This document shows positions 22,617 to 31,018 of a stretch of DNA of 40,919 bases, one piece after another. Below the pieces are notes generated by a model. It was not told the origin of the DNA, did not search any database, and was given only the letters and a program-made list of their open reading frames with translations. The position numbers were made by a program, and so were the translations under genes. The stretch lies in the NCBI GenBank assembly GCA_905236885.1, contig CAJOQK010000095.1, positions 1 to 40,919 on the forward strand, written 5' to 3'. The stretch is from an uncultured Bacteroidales bacterium. Lineage in GTDB: Bacteria > Bacteroidota > Bacteroidia > Bacteroidales > WCHB1-69. The first letter of the stretch is position 1; the number at the start of each line of letters is the position of its first letter.

Positions 22617-24488
22617 TTACGGAATTGCATCCAGTAGCGTGCGGGTGTAGGGCGATTGCGGCTGGCGGTAGAGACTGTCCGCATATTGCAGCTCCTCCAT
22701 GCGTCCGTTTTTCATGACCATAATGCGGTGGGACATGAATTTCACCACTGAAAGGTCATGGGAGATAAAGAGATAGGTGAAATTATACCGCTCTTTCAGG
22801 GAGAGCAGCAAGTTGAGGATTTGGGCCTGGATTGAAACATCCAATGCTGAAACCGACTCGTCGCAGATTATGATTTTCGGATGGAGCGCCAGGGCGCGGG
22901 CAATGCAGATACGTTGCCGCTGACCTCCGGAAAACTCATGCGGATAGCGGTAAAAATCAGTGGCTTTCAATTGAACCTGCTCCAACAGTTCCATCACCGT
23001 CTCCCTTCCTTCCTTGTCGTTGGCGCAGCAGCGGTGCAGTTTCATGGGCTCCAAAATGGCCCTGCCTGCGGTGAATCGCGGATTTAGCGACGAATAGGGG
23101 TCCTGGAAAATGATTTGCAGTTCTTTGCGGAGGTGGCGCAAGGCCGTTCTGGAGAGTTGGCATACATCTTGCCCGTTGTACAGGATTTCCCCACGGGTGG
23201 GTTCCACTAATCGGAGAAGGCTGCGCCCCAAGGTGGTTTTTCCGCAGCCGGATTCCCCCACCAAGCCCAAGGTCTCCCCCTGGTGCAGCTCAAAACTGAC
23301 ATCATCCACCGCATGGTGGTAGCTGCGTTTTTCCCACAGTTTGTGCGGCAGCGGATAGAGTTTGCTCAAATGTTTGACTTCCAGCAGCGGAGGTGTGTCG
23401 CATATCCGTTTGGTCTCCTGCAGCCATTCGGCTTCGCTGATGATTTGGATATGGAGAGAGTTTTCCCTGTTGTCAGGATTCCCGTCTGGAATTTGGCCTT
23501 TTTGGGGCTGCATTCCGGTCAGGAAGTCCTGCACGGTCGGCAGCCGCCGGTAGCGTTTGTCCAAAGGGACGCGGCAGGCCAGAAGCCCCTTCGTATAAGG
23601 GTGTTGCGGGTTGTGGAACAGGTTTTGCACCGCTCCTTCCTCCACCTTTTCGCCCCGGTACATCACAACGGCACGGTCGGCAATGTGGGCGATGACCCCA
23701 AGGTCGTGGGAGATGAAAATTATGCTGATACCATGTTTTTTCCGCAACTCCAGCAGCAGTGAGAGGATTGTTTTCTGCACAGTAACATCCAGGGCGGTGG
23801 TGGGTTCGTCCGCAATGAGCAGGCGAGGCTTGCAGGCAATGGCCATGGCAATCATCACGCGCTGTTTTTGTCCGCCGGAAATTTCGTGCGGATAGGCACG
23901 GTAGGTTTTTTCAGGATGGGGCAGCTGCACCTCCCGCAGCAGCCGGATAACCTCCTCTTTGGCCGCTTTGCGCGAGCAGGCGGTGTGCAGCCTCAGGTTT
24001 TCCGCAATCTGTTCACCGCAGCGCATGGAAGGGTTGAGTGAGGTCATGGGTTCCTGGAACACCATGCCCATTTCCCCGCCACGGAAGGCGCACATCTGTT
24101 TGTTGTTGCAGGACAGGAGGTCAATTGTCTCCCCGTTTTTGCCGGAAAATAGGATTTTGCCCTGATATTGTGCCTTTTGTAACAGACGCATAACGCTCAA
24201 GGCTGTGACCGATTTTCCGGAGCCGGATTCCCCCACAATGCCCACAATTTCGCCTTCCGCCACATTGAACGAGAGGTTTTTCACCGCTTCGGTGGCCGGT
24301 TGTCCGTTTTTGGAGGGGAAGGTGATGCTGAGCTTTTCTACGGAGAGCAGCAGGTTCGCTTCCGGTTCGCCCGTTGCCGGATTCACTTTCATGGCGCATT
24401 CTCCCATTGCGGGATTTGCCTCATTCGTGGCGCACGCTTCCTGAAGGGGCTGTTGCCTACTCATTATACTTTCTTCCGGCTTACTCAT
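22617..24488 (-). CDS. Fused dipeptide/oligopeptide-type ABC transporter ATPase
   Basis: 623 aa with two complete ATPase domains in tandem, as in GsiA or a DppD-DppF fusion. Domain 1: GESGSGKSVTA (Walker A), FQEPMTSLNP, SGGQKQRVMIAMA, LLIADEPTTALD, then the peptide-importer C-terminal segment NPQHPYTKGLL. Domain 2: GESGCGKTTLGRS, FQDPYSSLNPR, SGGQRQRICIARAL, IICDESVSALD, ending QSPYTRTLLDAIP. It energises uptake (or export) of peptides or similar solutes at the inner membrane. No permease or binding-protein gene is near, so partners must be elsewhere. ATG 24488 gives an 8-base ATGAGTAA overlap with the OstA-like gene; the TTG at 24512 is less likely, and 24461 is another possible ATG. Confidence 0.92.
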   Translation of the reverse strand: MSKPEESIMSRQQPLQEACATNEANPAMGECAMKVNPATGEPEANLLLSVEKLSITFPSKNGQPATEAVKNLSFNVAEGEIVGIVGESGSGKSVTALSVMRLLQKAQYQGKILFSGKNGETIDLLSCNNKQMCAFRGGEMGMVFQEPMTSLNPSMRCGEQIAENLRLHTACSRKAAKEEVIRLLREVQLPHPEKTYRAYPHEISGGQKQRVMIAMAIACKPRLLIADEPTTALDVTVQKTILSLLLELRKKHGISIIFISHDLGVIAHIADRAVVMYRGEKVEEGAVQNLFHNPQHPYTKGLLACRVPLDKRYRRLPTVQDFLTGMQPQKGQIPDGNPDNRENSLHIQIISEAEWLQETKRICDTPPLLEVKHLSKLYPLPHKLWEKRSYHHAVDDVSFELHQGETLGLVGESGCGKTTLGRSLLRLVEPTRGEILYNGQDVCQLSRTALRHLRKELQIIFQDPYSSLNPRFTAGRAILEPMKLHRCCANDKEGRETVMELLEQVQLKATDFYRYPHEFSGGQRQRICIARALALHPKIIICDESVSALDVSIQAQILNLLLSLKERYNFTYLFISHDLSVVKFMSHRIMVMKNGRMEELQYADSLYRQPQSPYTRTLLDAIP

Positions 24489-26022
24489 CCTCTTCTGTAG
24501 TTTCTGTGACAATGGCCCGTTCGTGGTGGTCCGGCACGAAAATGGATTGTTTCTCCTTTGGTCGGATTTGCCCTAACCAGAGAAAATCGGGCAGGTAGCG
24601 TTTGTCCGACATGGGGTCGGGACCGAACTCCCCTTTGATTTGCCGGTAGAAAGTAATGGTTTGCAGTTCGTTGCGTTCAAACCGCAGGCGCATCCGCTCC
24701 GCCTGGGCCTGATGGATGCCCACCAGTTCCGTATCATTTTCCAAAATGTAGTAGAGGCATTCGGCATGGGGCTCCGCAATGGCGTAGTCCAATTGGTTCT
24801 CCTTGAAATAAACCTGCATCTGCGGGCTTTTCACCTGGTTGAAGTGAATGTCGGCCAGCACATTTTCACTCACAAAGGCGTGGCCGGTCAGATGCACCTC
24901 GCGGATGGCCTCCCCTGTCATGAAAACGAATACCGTGTCCGCCAGAAACTGGTTGGAGTCGCTCCACAGGACTGGCGATTGCAGCATTTTGACCAGCGAA
25001 TCCTCCGCAAAGTATTCCATCCGTCCGCATCGGCCCTGGAAATCCTTCCGGAAAAAGCGGGTTTCAGGATAGGAACTGGCCTTTTGCACCTTGTCGTTGC
25101 TGTCCAAATCAATCCAAAGTGTGTCGGCGTGCAAAAAGAGGCTGTCGCCGTGGTCAATGTAGGTCACCATGGCAGAATCGGTGGCGAAGGCGTAACGGGC
25201 ATGCCGGTCAAATTCCAGGTAGTTGCCCTGCAGACAGTTCCGCGACTGGGTGTCTATCAGGACGATGTTCCCGCAGGCATTCCCCTTCTCCTTCAGGTTT
25301 TCGTAATGGACGGAGTCCGCCACCAGCAGCAGGCTGTCCGTGTAAATGAGGCTCCGTTGGTAGAAGGCCGCCGCTTCGCTCCCTGTCCGGTACCAGCCGT
25401 CCCTGCTCCAAATGCGGTGGCTGCCCGAAATCATTTCAGTGGGGCCTATAAAATAGACGGTTTCGGAAGCCGTGTTGTACCGGAGCGTGTCGGCGGAGAG
25501 GGTGAAATCGGGATGTTGCACCTCCACCTGCCTGCGGAAAAAGACATCATGGCTGCGGGTGTGGTAATAGCCAATCACACTTGTCAGGGTGGCGCTGTCG
25601 CTCTCAATTCTCCCTCCTGTGAGGTAGCAGCCGTAGTCCTCGTTGCGGTAATAGGTCATTTCATCGGTGTAGAGCGTGCCACGGTTATCCGAGAGCATCA
25701 CATCCCTGTAAATGGTAGCGATGCGGGTCTCCCCGTCGTAATGCAGATTTTTTCCATACAGATGGACTGAATCGTTGATGTGGATGATGATCTCTTTTCC
25801 GAAGGCCTCCAGACTGTTTTTTTCAGGATAGTAGAGCACGGTGTCGGCATAGCCGGTGCTCCCTTCATGCCGGAATTCCACATTGCCTGTGAAAATCTGC
25901 ACGTTGCCAATGTTCTCGTCAAATTTCAGCAGGTCGGCGGAACATTGTATGGGAGAACCCTTTTGCGCAAACCCTTGTGCGGCAAACAGCAGACATAATA
26001 TGAAGAGACCTGTTTTTTTCAT
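24481..26022 (-). CDS. OstA-like protein (LptA/LptD N-domain family)
   Basis: 513 aa exported protein. The signal peptide is MKKTGLFILCLLFAAQGFAQ, with probable cleavage after FAQ. The mature part is a long series of short beta strands with DTVLYYPEKNSLEAFG, GNAHYD-like and LSADTLRYN segments, the repeating pattern of the OstA/LptA beta-jellyroll used for lipopolysaccharide transport through the periplasm. Bacteroidota have this long OstA-like form of less certain role. Nearby kdsB, the enzyme for LPS-core Kdo activation, fits an envelope role. The acidic C-terminus (TETTEEDE) overlaps the ABC ATPase start by eight bases. The gene lies 3 bases after the preceding gene's stop. Confidence 0.85.
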   Translation of the reverse strand: MKKTGLFILCLLFAAQGFAQKGSPIQCSADLLKFDENIGNVQIFTGNVEFRHEGSTGYADTVLYYPEKNSLEAFGKEIIIHINDSVHLYGKNLHYDGETRIATIYRDVMLSDNRGTLYTDEMTYYRNEDYGCYLTGGRIESDSATLTSVIGYYHTRSHDVFFRRQVEVQHPDFTLSADTLRYNTASETVYFIGPTEMISGSHRIWSRDGWYRTGSEAAAFYQRSLIYTDSLLLVADSVHYENLKEKGNACGNIVLIDTQSRNCLQGNYLEFDRHARYAFATDSAMVTYIDHGDSLFLHADTLWIDLDSNDKVQKASSYPETRFFRKDFQGRCGRMEYFAEDSLVKMLQSPVLWSDSNQFLADTVFVFMTGEAIREVHLTGHAFVSENVLADIHFNQVKSPQMQVYFKENQLDYAIAEPHAECLYYILENDTELVGIHQAQAERMRLRFERNELQTITFYRQIKGEFGPDPMSDKRYLPDFLWLGQIRPKEKQSIFVPDHHERAIVTETTEEDE

Positions 26023-26025
26023 GTG

Positions 26026-26787
26026 TCAGTTGTAAAAACGCTTGCCAAAATGCAGATTGATATAAATGCTTAAAAGACAGTATTCCGGTTTCTGTCCGGC
26101 CATATACTCGATGGGGATGGCATACAGCTCCCCGCTCATGCCGATGGAGAGTGCCATAATGTTCTTATCCTTGTTGCTGAAATCGAAAAGCAGCCCGCCC
26201 TGCAGGTTGAGGCCCGGATGAAGAGTCGGTCCGCTAATTCCCTTGAAATAGCGATCTCCGTCGTAAATGTTTGACAAGGTGTGAACTTCGGGGTCGTAGG
26301 CTTCCGAAACGGTCCGGAACATGTTCTGGTCATCCTTGTACCACCTTTTGACGTATGCAGGCCATGTGACACCAAGTGCACCGCCTCCATACACATAATA
26401 GGCTGTGCTGATGCCGCCCCAATAGGGTTTTGTGTTCAAAACGCGGGTTAAACCGTAATCGGCTTTCACATGCCATACATGGTTCAGCTTGCCGTAAACG
26501 AAACCCCGTTTGGCATCCCCATAGGAGGAGTGGATTTTCCGCTCCTTCGATTGCCGGCTGTAGCTCCATTCCATACGCCAGCCTCTGCCTTTGTGCAGGG
26601 AAAGCTGCCGTTCCATTTGAAAACCGATGCCACCTCCATTGCTCCTGAAAGAGATGTAGGCGTTGGCCGCTTTGGAGGAGACCATCTGTTTTTCAGGTTC
26701 GCCCAAACGGATTCTCTGGGCGGACATATTTGGGAGGAAACTCCACAGTAAAGCAATGCAAAACAAGGTTTTCAGCCCCTGTCGCAT
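26026..26787 (-). CDS. Exported beta-rich protein, probable outer-membrane barrel
   Basis: 253 aa, start set at ATG 26787 because it gives a signal peptide (MRQGLKTLFCIALLWSFLPN...SAQ). The frame stays open to 26904, but that part overlaps the lipoprotein gene in another frame. The mature protein is made of alternating amphipathic strands rich in Tyr, Gly and Trp (GGISTAYYVYGGGALGV, LNLQGGLLFDFSNKD) and ends with YINLHFGKRFYN, a terminal aromatic typical of outer-membrane barrels. No named family recognised. It overlaps the small lipoprotein gene by 16 bases and lies directly before the OstA-like gene, suggesting a shared envelope function. Confidence 0.7.
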   Translation of the reverse strand: MRQGLKTLFCIALLWSFLPNMSAQRIRLGEPEKQMVSSKAANAYISFRSNGGGIGFQMERQLSLHKGRGWRMEWSYSRQSKERKIHSSYGDAKRGFVYGKLNHVWHVKADYGLTRVLNTKPYWGGISTAYYVYGGGALGVTWPAYVKRWYKDDQNMFRTVSEAYDPEVHTLSNIYDGDRYFKGISGPTLHPGLNLQGGLLFDFSNKDKNIMALSIGMSGELYAIPIEYMAGQKPEYCLLSIYINLHFGKRFYN

Positions 26788-26897
26788 GCTGTTTCGGTAA
26801 GTACATCCGTGTAGGCGGGGCAACGCTGGTAGGTGTTGCAGGCGCTGATGCCAATCACTGTGATGGCGAACAATGCAATGATGATGATTTTTTTCAT
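26772..26897 (-). CDS. Small lipoprotein (41 aa)
   Basis: Short gene read directly from the sequence. Begins ATG AAA AAA ATC and encodes a basic start, a hydrophobic stretch (IIIIALFAITVIG) and a lipobox ISAC, with the lipidated Cys near residue 20. About 21 residues follow, including YQRCPAYTD. Lipidation by Lgt and cleavage by LspA (whose gene is at 34790) would yield a very short anchored peptide. Small lipoproteins with a CPAY-like tail occur in Bacteroidota. It overlaps the next gene by 16 bases and starts 13 bases after the stop of the SPOR gene, so it belongs to the same operon. Confidence 0.7.
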   Translation of the reverse strand: MKKIIIIALFAITVIGISACNTYQRCPAYTDVLTETACDRG

Positions 26898-26910
26898 ACG
26901 TCACAATATT

Positions 26911-28035
26911 TTATTTGGTTAAAATCCAGCAGTCATTATAGGTCGCTGATAAAATCTCTTTTTGGTTTTCCGCTTCCTGTTCCGTGTAGGGGCCCGCACC
27001 AACCATGTAGAGCGTCCCTTTTTCGTTCAGGCCAAGGTTCTTCATTTCCGGATATTGGGATTGGAGCTTGAGCACCAGGTTGTCGGCGTTGCTGTTTTTG
27101 CTGAATCCGCCGATGATGACATAGCAGTGTGCCTCCTCTGCCGGATTGCTCTCCAAAAGGCTGTCCGCCTCCCCAATGGTTTCTGTGCTGTCGGCCAGCA
27201 GGGCGGTTTCGGTTTCAATTTCCACAGGTTGTGTCTCTTCAGGAGGTGTCGCCACCGCTTCTTTGGGGTGGATGAAGTTTTGGATTTGTGCTATGCACTG
27301 CTCTTTTTTGCTTTCGAAATCCGCCGGACGGAGGAATGCGTAAACACCGATGGCAATGACACACAGCAAAAAGAGGATGCAGAGGGTGTAGAAGATTTTT
27401 CGTCCGACATGCCTTTTGGAACGTGGATACTCCTCTGTTTCAGCAATTTCTGAATCATCGGTTGTGGAGGATATTTCTGTTGTCACCTCCTTTTCAACGG
27501 TTTCAGGTTCCGTCGTTTCTGTCGGGATGCTGCCGGTTACCGCCTTCTCTATCCGGATGCTGTTATCGGCAGCGGCCTTTCCGGTTCCGTCTGGCTGTTC
27601 CTTCGGCTCAGCCTTTTCCTCTGTGCGGTTAGGCTGTTGCAGCGTGAATTCCGGAAGGGCGAATGATTTGGGCGAAATGTCCGGATCAAGGGCGGGCGTG
27701 AATTCCGGATTGATGACACCTTGGGTGAAGGTGCCCAAGCTCCCCATTTCATATTTTTTTTCGGTTTGCAGGCTTTGGTGAAGAGTCTCCACCCATTCGG
27801 CAATCTTTTTGCGGGCGCTTTCCACATCACAATTCTCCTTGCGTGCCACGTAATTGACGAAATCCATATCCGTTTCCTGCGGGTCGGGGGTGAACTGCAC
27901 ATAGTTTCCCGGCGGGGTGAAGGTGTGCAGGATGGGATGTATGCCGGCTTCCTTGTACTGTATGCTGAAACTCCCCAGTTGGGGAATTTTGGCAAATTGG
28001 TTCTCTATCAGGTATGCTTTTATTAGTGCAATCAT
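26911..28035 (-). CDS. HU-CCDC81-type and SPOR domain membrane protein
   Basis: 374 aa. Residues about 1-130 resemble the paired HU-like CCDC81-type domains of Bacteroidota (IPQLGSFSIQYKEA, PGNYVQFTPDP, YEMGSLGTFTQ). A Glu/Thr/Pro-rich linker follows, then one transmembrane helix (about 213-235, FYTLCILFLLCVIAIGVYAF). A second linker leads to a SPOR domain (about 300-372: CYVIIGGFSKNSNADNLVLK, YMVGAGPYTEQEAE). SPOR domains bind denuded septal peptidoglycan. The protein probably links the cell interior to the division site, with SPOR in the periplasm. Its start overlaps the kdsB stop by ATGA. Confidence 0.85.
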   Translation of the reverse strand: MIALIKAYLIENQFAKIPQLGSFSIQYKEAGIHPILHTFTPPGNYVQFTPDPQETDMDFVNYVARKENCDVESARKKIAEWVETLHQSLQTEKKYEMGSLGTFTQGVINPEFTPALDPDISPKSFALPEFTLQQPNRTEEKAEPKEQPDGTGKAAADNSIRIEKAVTGSIPTETTEPETVEKEVTTEISSTTDDSEIAETEEYPRSKRHVGRKIFYTLCILFLLCVIAIGVYAFLRPADFESKKEQCIAQIQNFIHPKEAVATPPEETQPVEIETETALLADSTETIGEADSLLESNPAEEAHCYVIIGGFSKNSNADNLVLKLQSQYPEMKNLGLNEKGTLYMVGAGPYTEQEAENQKEILSATYNDCWILTK

Positions 28036-28793
28036 TCCGTTGGGTTTATCTGTTGGTAATAGGCTATCGCTTTTTGCAGGTCTGCGGGCGTGTCGATGGA
28101 AATGTTGCCAGGGTGTCGGGTGATTTCCGTGGCAATCGTGCAGCCGTTGGAGAGCCAGCGCAGCTGCTCCAGGCTTTCCGCCTGCTCCAAGGCGGAGGCT
28201 GGCAGTTTGACGATGTGCAGGAGCGTATCCCCACGGTAGGCGTACATTCCGATATGCTGGTAGACTGGAATCTCGCCAAAGGGTAAATTGCGCATGTATG
28301 GAATAGGTGAACGGCTGAAATACAAGGCTTTCCCATCTTCTCCGCGAACCGCTTTCACCACATTCGGGTCGGCAAAGTCGCGCTCGTTGCGCAAGGGGAG
28401 GAGGAGGGTCGCAATTTCGGCCCGTTGTCTCTCCATACAGGTGATGATTTCTCCAATCTGTTCAGGACGGATAAAAGGCTCGTCCCCCTGGATGTTTATG
28501 ACGACTGTCCCTTCCGGTTCGAATTCAGGCATGAGTTTGCGAAGCACTTCAGCGCAACGTTCTGTGCCGGAGCGGTGTGTGGATGCGGTCATGCAAACTT
28601 CCCCTCCAAAGGAGCGCACGCAGGCGGCAATCTCCTCATGGTCGGTGGCAACCAGCACTTTTTCAAGGCGTTTCACCTTGCACGCCTGGCTATAGACATG
28701 CTCAATCATGGTTTTGTCCCCGATTTTGCACAGTGGTTTGCCTGGAAATCGGGATGACTGGTACCGGGAAGGGATTATGCCGATGTATCTCAT
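28032..28793 (-). CDS. kdsB: 3-deoxy-manno-octulosonate cytidylyltransferase
   Basis: 253 aa, the usual length. Activates Kdo as CMP-Kdo for attachment to lipid A. The start MRYIGIIPSRYQSSRFPGKP has the nucleotide-binding signature with catalytic Arg and Lys. ATDHEEIAACV, TASTHRSGTERCAE and INIQGDEPFI (magnesium-binding Asp) complete the family pattern, with LRWLSNG and SIDTPADLQK at the end. It overlaps genes on both sides by four bases (ATGA), so it is translationally coupled to the deoxynucleoside kinase before it and the SPOR gene after it. Confidence 0.96.
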   Translation of the reverse strand: MRYIGIIPSRYQSSRFPGKPLCKIGDKTMIEHVYSQACKVKRLEKVLVATDHEEIAACVRSFGGEVCMTASTHRSGTERCAEVLRKLMPEFEPEGTVVINIQGDEPFIRPEQIGEIITCMERQRAEIATLLLPLRNERDFADPNVVKAVRGEDGKALYFSRSPIPYMRNLPFGEIPVYQHIGMYAYRGDTLLHIVKLPASALEQAESLEQLRWLSNGCTIATEITRHPGNISIDTPADLQKAIAYYQQINPTE

Positions 28794-29470
28794 TGGACTC
28801 TTTTTTTGCCGGTTTTACCTTTTTTCCCTGTTTCCTCCCTGTTTTCCTCCTGGTCGGTGAACAATCCGAACAGCTCCGCATCTACACAGTTGATGATGTA
28901 GCCCAAATCATCCTTGTTCTCGGAGAATTTGATTTCATCCACGTTGATGACCAGAATTTTGCCTTTATTGTAGCTTTCCGCCCATTTGTTGTACCTCTCG
29001 TTCAGGTTTTTCAGGTAGTCCAGACGGATAAGGTCCTCGTAGGGGCGTCCCCTTTTCTGTATTTGTGCCACTAAGGTGGAGATGTCCGCCTTCAGGTAAA
29101 TCAGCAGGTCCGGTGCCTGGATGAAGGAGTCGATCATTTCAAACAGGGAGAAGTAGTTGTTGAAGTCCCGTGAGGACATCAGTCCCATTTCCAGCAGGTT
29201 GGGCGCGAAGATGTAGGCATCTTCATAAATGGTCCTGTCCTGCACCACCGATTTTTTCTGGTTACGTATGTCAATAATGTGTTTGAAACGGGTGTTCAGA
29301 AAGAAAACCTGCAGATTGAAAGACCATCTTTGCATGTCTTCGTAAAAACTGGTCAGATAGGGGTTGGTGTCCGCATCCTCAAATTGCGGCAGCCAGTTGT
29401 AATGTTTGGCCAGCAATTGGGTGAGGGTGGTTTTTCCCGAACCTATGTTTCCTGCAATGGCAATATGCAT
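28790..29470 (-). CDS. Deoxynucleoside kinase
   Basis: 226 aa. P-loop GNIGSGKTTL at residues 7-16, FEDADTNPYLTSFYED (substrate-binding Glu region), the DRTIYEDAYIFA motif corresponding to the DRS segment, and a LID region with KRGRPYE. It phosphorylates deoxynucleosides with ATP for nucleotide salvage. A basic tail (EETGKKGKTGKKRVQ) extends past the conserved part and is compositionally simple. Specificity (dA/dG or dC/dT) cannot be read safely. It is the first gene of the coupled kinase-kdsB-SPOR-lipoprotein run and has a good promoter upstream. Confidence 0.88.
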   Translation of the reverse strand: MHIAIAGNIGSGKTTLTQLLAKHYNWLPQFEDADTNPYLTSFYEDMQRWSFNLQVFFLNTRFKHIIDIRNQKKSVVQDRTIYEDAYIFAPNLLEMGLMSSRDFNNYFSLFEMIDSFIQAPDLLIYLKADISTLVAQIQKRGRPYEDLIRLDYLKNLNERYNKWAESYNKGKILVINVDEIKFSENKDDLGYIINCVDAELFGLFTDQEENREETGKKGKTGKKRVQ

Positions 29471-29605
29471 GCTCTTTTGGTTTTAATGATGCGAAATCAG
29501 TTTCTGTTATCCCCAAAGGAATGTTTTTCCATAGAGATAAAATCCTGCATTTCTGCAAGTAAAAATATCCGGATGGGTTCACGCCTTCCTTTGTGCTATA
29601 ATTTG

Positions 29606-29632
29606 CAAAACTAAACAAATTTTCAATACAAA
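29606..29632 (-). promoter_or_regulatory. Promoter (TTTG-N15-TAGTTTTG) for the deoxynucleoside kinase operon
   Basis: On the minus strand: TTTG at 29629-29632, a 15-base spacer, TAGTTTTG at 29606-29613. This matches the Bacteroidota -33/-7 pattern with the same spacer as two other promoters in the window. The leader to ATG 29470 would be about 130 bases long. Confidence 0.65.
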
Positions 29633-29676
29633 GGAGCGGTTTTTTCAAAAAATCCTATGGTAAGGCGGAAAAACGG

Positions 29677-30096
29677 TTATTCGGCTTTCGCCTCCTGGCT
29701 TTCCTCCTCGTCTTCTATCTCCAGAAGGTCATGGTCATGCAGGATGTTGTACCACATGAACAGTCGCTTCATGTCGGAAAAATGCACTTTTTCACGGTCA
29801 TATTCCGGAAGAACCTCCTCCATGTACTTGCGGATTTCCGCTTCGGGAGCCTTGTGGTCGATTGCATTTCCTCCGTTGGTGTAGGTGTGTATGCGTTTCA
29901 GAACCTCTTTCAATGGGAGGGTGCCGTCTTGGGTGAAGAGATAGATTTCCTCCAAAGAACTGGCCTTATGTGATATGAATAGCGGCATGCAGGTATGCTC
30001 CGTGATAGACTCTACAATGGCGTTGTTTTTCGCCTGTGAAACCAACTTAAACAATCCGCTTTTGCCGGAAATGGTCAATATTTTTTTGTAACTCAT
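29677..30096 (-). CDS. DUF5606 protein
   Basis: 139 aa. The start MSYKKILTISGKSGLFKLVS and the following ITEHTCMPLFISHKASSLEE match the Bacteroidota-restricted DUF5606 family. The N-terminal half looks like a small beta-barrel domain, the second half is helical with the acidic end IEDEEESQEAKAE. Function unknown. No membrane segment or signal peptide, so cytoplasmic. It is transcribed alone from its own TTTG/TACTTTTG promoter. Confidence 0.85.
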   Translation of the reverse strand: MSYKKILTISGKSGLFKLVSQAKNNAIVESITEHTCMPLFISHKASSLEEIYLFTQDGTLPLKEVLKRIHTYTNGGNAIDHKAPEAEIRKYMEEVLPEYDREKVHFSDMKRLFMWYNILHDHDLLEIEDEEESQEAKAE

Positions 30097-30145
30097 TAGT
30101 TTTTAAAAATTTAGTAATGTTTATCCGTTGCATTTAAAAAGCGTG

Positions 30146-30172
30146 CAAAAGTAAAAAAAATCCCAACACAAA
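30146..30172 (-). promoter_or_regulatory. Promoter (TTTG-N15-TACTTTTG) for the DUF5606 gene
   Basis: Minus strand: TTTG at 30169-30172, 15-base spacer, TACTTTTG at 30146-30153, then GC. It lies 50 bases before the ATG at 30096 and just after the pcm stop. Strong match to the Bacteroidota pattern. Confidence 0.7.
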
Positions 30173-30185
30173 ACAGGGATGTCCT

Positions 30186-30839
30186 CTATTTTTTATTAAA
30201 GCCGGTCTCTTTTTCCAGCATGGGGACAAAACGGCAGCTCCCGAAGGTTTCGCTTTGGAAATCGTTTTCCGCGTTCCGGACAATCCGGGTCATGGTCTGC
30301 TCCCCCGTCCCGATGGGGGCCACCATGATGCCGCCGGTTTTCAGCTGTGCCAGCAGTTTTTGCGGTGGTTCGGCTGCGCCGCAGGTGAGCAGGATTCGGT
30401 CGAAAGGGGCCAGTTCGGGCCAGCCTGCGTAGCCGTCCCCGTGCCTGATGGGGATGGGGAGCTTGAGCTGTTGGAAACGCTGTTCCGCCTCATGGTACAG
30501 GTCGGCCTGCCGTTCAATGGTGTAGACGTAGGCGCCCATGGATTTCAGAAGGGCCGCCTGAAAGCCGGATCCGGTGCCGATTTCCAGTATTTTCTGTTTT
30601 GGTTGCAGCTCCAGCAGCTGCATCTGCATGGCCACGGTAAAGGGTTGGGAGATGGTCTGGCCGCAGGCGATGGGCAGCGCATCCTCCCCGTAGGCGTGCG
30701 CATGCAGGAATCCCGGAACGAAATAATGGCGCGGAACCTCCATGAAAGCCTGCAGCACCCGTTCGTCCCTGATTCCCTTTTCGCGCAGCCGTTCCACCAG
30801 CCGCCGCCGTTGCCCCTGATCCAATAAACTGTCCTTCAT
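30186..30839 (-). CDS. pcm: Protein-L-isoaspartate O-methyltransferase
   Basis: 217 aa. SAM-dependent methyltransferase that starts repair of isoaspartyl residues in damaged proteins. PRHYFVPGF and DALPIACGQTISQPFTVAMQ form the substrate part; ILEIGTGSGFQAALL (motif I) and VYTIERQADL bind SAM; the post-I and motif II segments FDRILLTCGAAEPP and GGIMVAPIG follow. Length and order are standard. A TAATTTTG -7-like element is at 30894-30901 on the minus strand. Divergent from the oxidoreductase gene at 31019. Confidence 0.94.
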   Translation of the reverse strand: MKDSLLDQGQRRRLVERLREKGIRDERVLQAFMEVPRHYFVPGFLHAHAYGEDALPIACGQTISQPFTVAMQMQLLELQPKQKILEIGTGSGFQAALLKSMGAYVYTIERQADLYHEAEQRFQQLKLPIPIRHGDGYAGWPELAPFDRILLTCGAAEPPQKLLAQLKTGGIMVAPIGTGEQTMTRIVRNAENDFQSETFGSCRFVPMLEKETGFNKK

Positions 30840-30893
30840 TATGCTTCACAAATTTTTTCTACTGTCCGATTTTACGTGGAGGGAGAAATTATG

Positions 30894-30901
30894 CAAAATT
30901 A
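30894..30901 (-). promoter_or_regulatory. Possible promoter -7 element for pcm
   Basis: Reads TAATTTTG on the minus strand, 54 bases before the pcm ATG. Fits TAnnTTTG; no matching TTTG box upstream. The remaining divergent gap up to 31018 shows no clear plus-strand promoter. Confidence 0.35.
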
Positions 30902-31018
30902 CTTGAAATGCCGATACGGATTATAGGCGGCCTGTAAATTTTTTCAACAACTTTTCAGAGGAAAACACAACAAAAGGCGGGTAATGCCGTTAATGTCATT
31001 GCTAATATTAAAATAGAG

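Noticed and set aside
24489-24512. TTG start for the fused ABC ATPase
   Set aside because: ATG 24488 gives the usual ATGAGTAA overlap with the upstream gene and needs no rare start codon.
24640-25770. 376-aa plus-strand ORF opposite the OstA-like gene
   Set aside because: Antisense to a protein with a clear signal peptide and family pattern; no motif in the 376-aa frame.
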